This document shows, one piece after another, positions 7,603 through 11,819 of a stretch of 11,819 nucleotides of DNA. The notes below the pieces were generated by a model. It was given only the letters and a program-made list of their open reading frames with translations, did not search any database and was not told where the DNA came from. Position numbers and translations under genes: made by a program. Source of the DNA: CAYUFF01 sp964444075 (lineage in GTDB: Archaea > Aenigmatarchaeota > Aenigmatarchaeia > CG10238-14 > SCSR01); the NCBI GenBank assembly GCA_964444075.1, contig CAYUFF010000024.1:1-11819 (forward strand), written 5' to 3'. The stretch's first letter is position 1. The number at the start of each line of letters is the position of its first letter.

Positions 7603-8625
7603 TCACGCTTGAGTGAAGAGGTAATCTCTAGCGACCTTTTGCTGCTCCTCATCGCTTATGTACTCACGGACGGTTTTCAAGTATTCCATCTCGTTTTCCT
7701 TCAACTTCCCAGAGAGCTTCTTCAGAATGTTACCGTAGAACCTACAGTACTCTTCCCTCCAATCCGCCAATTCTTCCTCGTTCACACCGAGAAGGTCGGC
7801 GGCCGCTTTCGCCCTCCCTTCTTGCAACTTCACGTAAAGGTTTCCGTACCATTCTAACGATTTCTTCAGGTCTTGCCTGCAGAAAACCCTTTCCGTCGTT
7901 ACGAGGGCATTGGTGGATGAGACCAAAAATTTTTCGTTCACTTCCTCGAGGATTTGAGGGACAGGTGTGTCTTTGTGGTGCACGTACTCGCTACTCCCGA
8001 GAATCAGTCCGTTGGAAGAAAGGACTTTCCCTTTCAAGTCCTGTAGGGAGTTTGGGTGATCCTCGGTTACGGCAGCGACTGCGTGCCCAGGAATACTCAC
8101 AAAACATCCTACTTCACCTAGACCATTAATTCCTGCTGTGATGAGAGTTGCGAAATCGTCACAATCGCCAGAACAAGACTTGATAGTTTCTTCTGGAAGC
8201 TTAAGGTCGTTCTTGTGGTTACCGGTAAATATAGATAAGCAGACAGGATACTCTTGGATGTCTCCCTTTAAGAAGCGGTAAGCCTCGGAGTTATAGTAAG
8301 GATCGTTTGCTTCAAGTGCGTTACCCAACTTCAGGAGGGCAGCGTACTTTTCTACGTTCTTTGGAGCTTCTATTTCCACATAAACTATACCCGTGAAAGT
8401 GCAACCCACAATCTTGTACCCTTCAGGAAAGAGAGTATCGAAGTCGAGGTTATCGAGAGGATTGTCAAAGCTATAGGTAAACTTTCTTAGCTTAGGCGCC
8501 ATCTTATGGGCGAGCCTTATCCAATGCGGATATTTATCTTCGTGAGCTATACGCTCTTCTTTTAAACCGAAAACTGTACCCACGCCGATTGCGAACATCC
8601 ACTTTAAAAAATCTCGTCTTTTCAT
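7603..8625 (-). CDS. Tat-exported transglutaminase-like cysteine protein
   Basis: A 340-residue protein starting at the ATG at 8625; an upstream GTG at 8631 is less likely. The N-terminus MKRRDFLKWMFAIGVGTVFG fits the twin-arginine signal RRxFLK followed by a hydrophobic stretch, so it is probably exported folded. Residues 151-160 (CSGDCDDFAT) match the catalytic-cysteine segment of transglutaminase-like proteins, with C155 as nucleophile. H181 in SIPGHAVAAV is the expected histidine, and D189 or D196 could complete the triad. In prokaryotes this fold is mostly found in peptidases and peptide-bond-modifying enzymes; the substrate here is unknown. The C-terminal 100 residues are charged and helical, without an obvious membrane anchor. 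Its core promoter is identical over 16 bases to that of the convergent split gene. The stop is TGA. Confidence 0.82.
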   Translation of the reverse strand: MKRRDFLKWMFAIGVGTVFGLKEERIAHEDKYPHWIRLAHKMAPKLRKFTYSFDNPLDNLDFDTLFPEGYKIVGCTFTGIVYVEIEAPKNVEKYAALLKLGNALEANDPYYNSEAYRFLKGDIQEYPVCLSIFTGNHKNDLKLPEETIKSCSGDCDDFATLITAGINGLGEVGCFVSIPGHAVAAVTEDHPNSLQDLKGKVLSSNGLILGSSEYVHHKDTPVPQILEEVNEKFLVSSTNALVTTERVFCRQDLKKSLEWYGNLYVKLQEGRAKAAADLLGVNEEELADWREEYCRFYGNILKKLSGKLKENEMEYLKTVREYISDEEQQKVARDYLFTQA

Positions 8626-8641
8626 GACCACTTCTTAGCAA

Positions 8642-8657
8642 CGAAAAATACTTAAAG
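8642..8657 (-). promoter_or_regulatory. Core promoter of the transglutaminase-like gene
   Basis: Read on the minus strand this is CTTTAAGTATTTTTCG, identical to 6394-6409 on the plus strand and likewise starting 32 nt before its ATG (8625). It is preceded by CGAAAA, a plausible BRE. The position fixes 8625 as the likely leaderless start. Confidence 0.55.
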
Positions 8658-8740
8658 TTTTCGTTGATTGATTGGAGTTGGTATTCGTTCACGGGGTCGC
8701 TGTGCATCTTTTGGGAGTGATTTTCACTTTCTTTTTTAGT

Positions 8741-9268
8741 CTATTCCCCAAGACTCTTCAAGATCCTTTCAACTATCCCTCCAGCAACTTCGTCAACATT
8801 TCCCTTCTCCACCCAAATCGTTTTTCCAAAGCTTCCATACTTGTCCACGAGCTTTCTGTGCACTACAGCCACCAAAGGCTTATCGGACTTTACTACACTT
8901 TCAACCAGCTTCTCAAACTTCTTGGAAAGGAGTTCCATCTTACCTATTTCATCGATGACTATCACCTCACAACTTTTTAAGGCAACTTCCAGAGCTCGGA
9001 GAGAAACCCTTTCGAACTCCTCAACCCAAACCCAATACTTTCCGAACTTTATACACCTTCCTTCTTTTGGTTTTTCTATGCTTGCCAACGTAGCTTCCTC
9101 GTTACTGACTATATCTACAACCTTAAAACCTGTCCTCTTTCCGGCTACCCTTACTTCTGGTGTGAGGATTCCCCCAACCCTCACGTCGTTGGTGGTAAGC
9201 TTTTTCACAACCAGCTTTACCACGCTAGACTTGCCGCTTCCAGGCCTGCCGGTAAGAAAGATTTTCAT
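8741..9268 (-). CDS. THEP1-family nucleoside-triphosphatase
   Basis: A 175-residue P-loop NTPase. The Walker A motif is GRPGSGKSS (7-15), directly after the first strand MKIFLT, and Walker B is VIVIDEIGKME (102-112), the DEIGKME form typical of the THEP1/NTPase_1 family. The segment VGGILTPEVR with the following GF.VVDI also fits. Members hydrolyse ATP, GTP and other nucleoside triphosphates in vitro; their cellular role, possibly RNA- or nucleotide-related, is not settled. Length is normal for the family. The stop is TAG, and the same frame remains open well beyond it into the promoter and start of the next gene, so this TAG must act as a true stop. Spacing of 67 nt from nth and an A/T-rich box upstream suggest its own promoter. 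Confidence 0.93.
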   Translation of the reverse strand: MKIFLTGRPGSGKSSVVKLVVKKLTTNDVRVGGILTPEVRVAGKRTGFKVVDIVSNEEATLASIEKPKEGRCIKFGKYWVWVEEFERVSLRALEVALKSCEVIVIDEIGKMELLSKKFEKLVESVVKSDKPLVAVVHRKLVDKYGSFGKTIWVEKGNVDEVAGGIVERILKSLGE

Positions 9269-9291
9269 GATAAGCTTTTGACGCCAAACTT

Positions 9292-9300
9292 CAAATTAAG
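9292..9300 (-). promoter_or_regulatory. Possible TATA-like box of the THEP1 gene
   Basis: On the minus strand the sequence reads CCTTAATTT and begins about 32 nt before the ATG at 9268, the distance used by the transglutaminase-like gene. The match to an archaeal TATA box is modest. Confidence 0.3.
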
Positions 9301-9335
9301 GTTTTTTGCAAACCTCGAATTCAAACTAAATAACA

Positions 9336-9977
9336 CTAACGCTTTTTGCTGCGATAGTACGGGCAGTAATCCTTTATCCAACACCTCCAGCACTCGGGCT
9401 TCCTGGTTTTACAAATATCCTTACCGAATTCCACTAGCAACAAGTTGGCAAGCAGCCTAAGCTTTTCTGGTACTAGTGAATTCAACCTTTCCCTAACTTC
9501 GCTTACCGAAGCTTTCTCGCTCGCTAACCCCCACCTTTTCGCTATCACGAAGCAATGGGTATCGACCGCTACTCTAGGAACGCCGAAGCCGAGAGCTAAA
9601 ACCACGTCGACGGTCTTGATGCCGACGCCGGGAAGAGAAAGCAATAATTTTTCGTCTCGGGGCACTTTCCCTCCAAACTTTTCTACCAAGATTTCGCAAA
9701 CCCGCTTAATCCTTTTCGCCTTCTCCCGGTAAAACCCGGCCGGATAAATAAGCCTAGAAATCTCTTCCTCCGTTAATTTCAGCATCTCTTGGGGAGTCGA
9801 GGCTCTCTGGAAAAGTCTTTCCGCGACTTTGAAAGTTATCTCATCCTTAGTCCTGTGAGAAATGATGGTGGTTATCAGGACCTTAAATGGATCTTGTCTT
9901 CTAGGAGAAACTTTATACTTTTTTGCCAACGTTTCTAGAATTTTTTCGAGGGTTTTCGCGCGCAAACACCTCACCAC
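9336..9977 (-). CDS. nth: Endonuclease III, DNA glycosylase/AP lyase
   Basis: A base-excision repair enzyme removing oxidised pyrimidines and cleaving at abasic sites. The 213-residue protein carries the archaeal-type ILITTIISHRTKDE-like helix (about 34-46), the helix-hairpin-helix LPGVGIKT (115-122) with the catalytic Lys at 121, and the conserved Asp at 139 in VDTHC. The C-terminal [4Fe-4S] cluster has exact spacing C189-x6-C196-x2-C199-x5-C205. No key residue is missing. The start is GTG: two adjacent GTG codons at 9977 and 9974 both overlap the archaemetzincin stop, so the pair is translationally coupled in one operon. A TTG at 9965, further in, is possible. The stop is TAG, with an in-frame TGA five codons later. 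Confidence 0.95.
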   Translation of the reverse strand: MVRCLRAKTLEKILETLAKKYKVSPRRQDPFKVLITTIISHRTKDEITFKVAERLFQRASTPQEMLKLTEEEISRLIYPAGFYREKAKRIKRVCEILVEKFGGKVPRDEKLLLSLPGVGIKTVDVVLALGFGVPRVAVDTHCFVIAKRWGLASEKASVSEVRERLNSLVPEKLRLLANLLLVEFGKDICKTRKPECWRCWIKDYCPYYRSKKR

Positions 9978-10474
9978 TCTACCTTAATCCTTTCCGAAAA
10001 CTTTTTCCTACACTTGGAGCAAAAGCTATCTGATTTCAAATCAACCTCTTCCAAGGAGTTGGAAAACGCCATTACCCAGGGATGCTTGCAATGTCCAAGC
10101 CCTACCACGTGACCGAGCTCGTGTAAAATTTCCTTCCTCAACCTAGAAAAATAAGTCTCTTTCTTCCTGCTTCTCAACCTGAAATCGCTTACGACGCAAC
10201 CAACAGAAGGTATGGCAACACCGAAGACGAAGTTCATACCCTCGATGTAAATATCTTCGGTGAAAAGGGCTAGGAATGGTTTATCGTACTTGTTTTCGAG
10301 GATCCCAAGCATGCAAGCAGCATCGTACTGATTTCTCGACGCGGAGTAGCAGTCGCGAAAATTTTCCACCCTTTCGACGAACGTGCCTTTTAACCCAATG
10401 CCCGAGGATGTGACGACTTCTTCCGCAAATTTCTTTTCTCGAAAATTTCCTACGAAGATGAGGGAAAGGCGCAT
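9971..10474 (-). CDS. amzA: Archaemetzincin, zinc metalloprotease with altered Cys site
   Basis: A 167-residue predicted metalloprotease of the archaemetzincin family. The catalytic zinc motif HELGHVVGLGH is complete (118-128), followed by C129, the Met-turn Met at 135 in VMAFSNS, VDLKS, and a C-terminal CxxC (152/155). The N-terminal part also fits, for instance QYDAACML (49-56) and EGMNFVFGVA (78-87). Family members hold a second, structural zinc with four Cys in the pattern HC-x4-C-x-M ... CxxC. Here the second Cys is absent: C129 is followed by KHPWVM, with Trp at 133 and one residue fewer. The catalytic site is intact, so it may still be active with an altered structural site. The physiological substrate of the family is unknown. 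It is promoter-proximal to nth and overlaps it. Confidence 0.92.
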   Translation of the reverse strand: MRLSLIFVGNFREKKFAEEVVTSSGIGLKGTFVERVENFRDCYSASRNQYDAACMLGILENKYDKPFLALFTEDIYIEGMNFVFGVAIPSVGCVVSDFRLRSRKKETYFSRLRKEILHELGHVVGLGHCKHPWVMAFSNSLEEVDLKSDSFCSKCRKKFSERIKVEW

Positions 10475-10491
10475 CTATTGATTTTTGTGAA

Positions 10492-10500
10492 TCTTAAAAA
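10492..10500 (-). promoter_or_regulatory. TATA-like box of the amzA-nth operon
   Basis: On the minus strand this reads TTTTTAAGA, starting 26 nt before the ATG at 10474, as expected for a leaderless archaeal transcript. The intergenic stretch 10475-10636 is divergent: it also carries the promoter of the small + strand gene at 10637. Confidence 0.45.
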
Positions 10501-10597
10501 TAAATGCACAAATCTTTCTTCAACTTCCCTTCCTCGATTCCACCGATAATTTTACAGCATTCACAAATTTTGACTTCGCTACTGCTTTGGGTAAATC

Positions 10598-10606
10598 TTT
10601 ATTATA
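10598..10606 (+). promoter_or_regulatory. TATA-like box of the 44-residue gene
   Basis: TTTATTATA is a good archaeal TATA match. It lies 39 nt before the ATG at 10637, so the transcript would carry a leader of about 10 nt. It directly abuts another in-frame ATG (10607), which would therefore not be in the transcript. Confidence 0.4.
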
Positions 10607-10636
10607 ATGAACAGGAGTGTATTTTTTCTGTGGACT

Positions 10637-10771
10637 ATGGTATTAAGGGACGAGCTTCAGAAGAAACTCGAAAGCAGAAAAACAAAACGGATCACTTTCA
10701 AGCTTGGAGAAAGATTTTCACAAGAGGATATTGAAAAGTTAATAGAAGAAGCATTGAAAGAGAGCATATGA
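10637..10771 (+). CDS. Small 44-residue helical protein, antitoxin-like in size
   Basis: The product is MVLRDELQKKLESRKTKRIT followed by FKLGERFSQEDIEKLIEEAL and KESI. It is charged, with a predicted helix, a short strand (RITFKL), and a second amphipathic helix (QEDIEKLIEEALKE). The layout loosely recalls small archaeal antitoxins or ribbon-helix-helix proteins, but it lacks a second helix after the strand-helix unit, so no family is assigned. An in-frame ATG at 10607 would add ten residues but abuts the TATA-like box. The composition is like that of its neighbours and unlike random DNA. It ends 136 nt before the aspartic protease gene on the same strand. A functional link with that gene is possible but unproven. 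Confidence 0.6.
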   Translation: MVLRDELQKKLESRKTKRITFKLGERFSQEDIEKLIEEALKESI

Positions 10772-10846
10772 GTGTAAATCGTCAAAACCACGTGCGTTAC
10801 TGCTAACGGTATGAACAAATTGTGTTCGAGGTTTAATTATTTTCAT

Positions 10847-10860
10847 GTTAGACGTCTAAC
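10847..10860 (+). promoter_or_regulatory. Perfect 14-bp palindrome, candidate operator of the protease gene
   Basis: GTTAGACGTCTAAC is identical to its reverse complement. It ends 48 nt before the ATG at 10908 and 18 nt upstream of the TATA-like box. A 13/14 match stands at exactly the same 48-nt distance from the OB-fold gene start (3375-3388). It is best explained as a binding site for a dimeric transcription factor. Confidence 0.6.
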
Positions 10861-10878
10861 AAAAGAAATGCTCAACAC

Positions 10879-10885
10879 TTTTAAA
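10879..10885 (+). promoter_or_regulatory. TATA-like box of the aspartic protease gene
   Basis: TTTTAAA begins 29 nt before the ATG at 10908, the same heptamer as at the OB-fold gene. It supports 10908, rather than the GTG at 10893, as the leaderless start. Confidence 0.5.
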
Positions 10886-10907
10886 CGTAAAGGTGCAAAT
10901 AGAAACT

Positions 10908-11252
10908 ATGGGTATAGCCTTCAAAGAAATCGAAATAGAAGGAAAAAGGTTCAGGGCGCTAGTAGATACTGGATTCATGGGAGAAGTTTTGGTAAGCAAA
11001 GAAGTAGCGGAAAAACTCAAACTAAAGCCAATCGAGGAAAAGGAAAGGGTAACCGTCGATAACAGGAAGATAAAAGTGAAGGTAGCGGTGGCGAAGGTGA
11101 GGATAGACGATGAGGAAGGAAGGATGTTCGTAGAAATAGTAGAGGATTCGCCTGTGGAAGTTCTCGTCGGTGTCCTTGCCCTCGAAAGGCTTGGCTACGT
11201 CGTGAATCCATCTACTGGAATGATTGAGAAAGTCGGTACGCTACTCGTGTGA
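10908..11252 (+). CDS. Clan AA aspartic protease, AF_0612-like (DTGF) family
   Basis: A 114-residue retropepsin-like domain. The catalytic DTG lies at 20-22 within RALVDTGFMGEVLVS, and the DTGF form is that of the archaeal AF_0612 family. Near the C-terminus VEVLVGVLALERLGYVVNP matches the conserved flap-distal region where these proteins have LxGxxxLxxLG. Like retroviral proteases, such short proteins carry one catalytic Asp per chain and would need to dimerise; activity has not been generally established and the targets are unknown. There is no signal peptide, so it acts in the cytoplasm. The ATG at 10908 is favoured by the TATA-like box 29 nt upstream; a GTG at 10893 is in frame. A palindrome upstream is shared with the OB-fold gene. 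The methyltransferase gene follows after 18 nt, probably in the same transcript. Confidence 0.85.
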   Translation: MGIAFKEIEIEGKRFRALVDTGFMGEVLVSKEVAEKLKLKPIEEKERVTVDNRKIKVKVAVAKVRIDDEEGRMFVEIVEDSPVEVLVGVLALERLGYVVNPSTGMIEKVGTLLV

Positions 11253-11270
11253 GTCTTTCGAATGATTTTT

Positions 11271-11819
11271 ATGAAGAAGAAAGAGCTGGAAATCTTGTTG
11301 GAGTATGTGGAACCAATCGAGAAGCCGAAGGTCGAGCTAGAACAGTATACCATACCCTCAAGCCTGGCAGCGCAAATCTTGAACCTCGCAAACTTGCTCG
11401 GAGATATATCGAAGAAGAGAGTCTTAGATTTAGGCTGCGGTACTGGTAGGCTTGGAATAGGAGCTTCCCTCTTAGGAGCGAAACTAGTTGTCGGAGTAGA
11501 AATAGATAGGGAAGCATTAGCACGGGCGAAGGAAAATCTTCACAAACTCGAAAAGCTTGTCGGGAAAAAGCTTAAGGTTTTCTTCGTGCTTTGCGACGTG
11601 AACAACCTCGCTTTCAAAAGGAAGTTCGACACTGTAGTTCAAAACCCACCATTCGGTTGTAAGGGCAAGAGGCATGCAGACAGAATTTTTTTGGAAAAGG
11701 CCATAGAATTTGGGAAAAAGATCTATTCTTAGCACAGGGGAGGGAGGAAGAAAACGAGGAAGTTCCTGAAGAGTTTCATAGAGAGCAAAGGAGCTCGCGT
11801 GGAGAAGGTCGTAGAGTTC
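11271..11819 (+). pseudogene. METTL5-like rRNA adenine methyltransferase, interrupted by in-frame TAG, partial at window end
   Basis: A SAM-dependent methyltransferase of the archaeal METTL5-like group, predicted to make N6-methyladenine in rRNA. It begins MKKKELEILLEYVE and keeps the family's KVELEQYTIPSSLAA. SAM-binding motif I is LDLGCGTGRLGIGA, followed by VGVEID; the catalytic motif for base N6 methylation is QNPPFG. At codon 154 the frame reads YS-TAG-HR (TAG at 11730-11732) and then stays open for 29 codons to the window end, including TRKFLKSFIESKGARVEKVV, which looks like the normal continuation (family members usually have YSIH here). A single TTG to TAG change would explain it. The ATG at 11271 is preferred to that at 11262 by similarity of N-termini. 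It lies 18 nt after the protease gene and probably shares its transcript. Confidence 0.82.

Noticed and set aside
7609..7857. An 82-codon + strand open frame opposite the transglutaminase-like gene
   Set aside because: It is antisense to a gene with clear Tat and catalytic motifs and has no promoter or domain features.
8555..8743. Long open frame continuing after the THEP1 TAG stop on the minus strand, suggesting read-through
   Set aside because: The extension has low-complexity, non-domain-like composition and overlaps the promoter and start of the transglutaminase-like gene; the THEP1 protein is already of normal family length at the TAG.
10494..10595. Small minus-strand frame with several cysteines (KICECCKIIGG, then KKDLC) upstream of amzA
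   Set aside because: It has no ATG or GTG start, runs through the amzA promoter region and has no promoter of its own. A gene is not supported, although a decayed zinc-finger remnant cannot be excluded.
10811..11062. An 83-codon + strand open frame overlapping the aspartic protease
   Set aside because: It is rich in Arg, Lys and Asn and is the +2 shadow of the protease frame, which has a recognised catalytic motif and a promoter at the right distance.
1..11819. CRISPR arrays, tRNA or rRNA genes, insertion sequences, long direct repeats
   Set aside because: No regularly spaced repeats, cloverleaf-like sequences, rRNA-like tracts or transposase frames were found by reading. Short structured RNAs could still be missed without a covariance search.

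Overview
This is an archaeal chromosomal segment, probably from a thermophilic, euryarchaeal-type lineage; the genus cannot be read from the sequence. The basis is the family set: archaeal-type IleRS, a THEP1-type NTPase, archaemetzincin, an archaeal TctA-like membrane protein, an AF_0612-type clan AA aspartic protease and a METTL5-like rRNA methyltransferase. Most starts have a TATA-like box 26-32 nt upstream and no Shine-Dalgarno sequence, the archaeal leaderless pattern. Coding density is high and no rRNA, tRNA, CRISPR array or insertion sequence was seen.

Layout. Positions 1-369 hold no intact gene, only coding-like pieces in three frames that may be a decayed gene. Then on the + strand: ileS (442-3333), a membrane-anchored OB-fold protein (3436-3840), an HExxH metallopeptidase-like protein (3874-5046), a TctA/DUF112 integral membrane protein (5106-6344), and an unrecognised membrane-hairpin protein split over two overlapping frames at an A8 run (6426-7566). 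On the - strand: a Tat-exported transglutaminase-like protein (7603-8625), a THEP1 NTPase (8741-9268), and archaemetzincin with endonuclease III as an overlapping pair (10474 down to 9336). On the + strand again: an unlisted 44-residue protein (10637-10771), a clan AA aspartic protease (10908-11252), and a METTL5-like methyltransferase interrupted by an in-frame TAG (11271 to the window end).

How the parts relate. IleRS, endonuclease III, the NTPase and the methyltransferase are housekeeping genes. Two regulatory links appear by eye. First, a 14-bp palindrome upstream of the aspartic protease recurs with one mismatch upstream of the OB-fold gene, exactly 48 nt from each preferred start, which suggests a shared operator. 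Second, the split hairpin protein and the Tat-exported transglutaminase-like protein, which are convergent neighbours, have promoters identical over 16 bp and placed 32 nt from each start, which suggests co-expression. Several genes resemble peptidases (HExxH protein, transglutaminase-like, archaemetzincin, aspartic protease). No complete novel defence or mobile system is evident; the regulatory pairings and the interrupted genes are the best leads.
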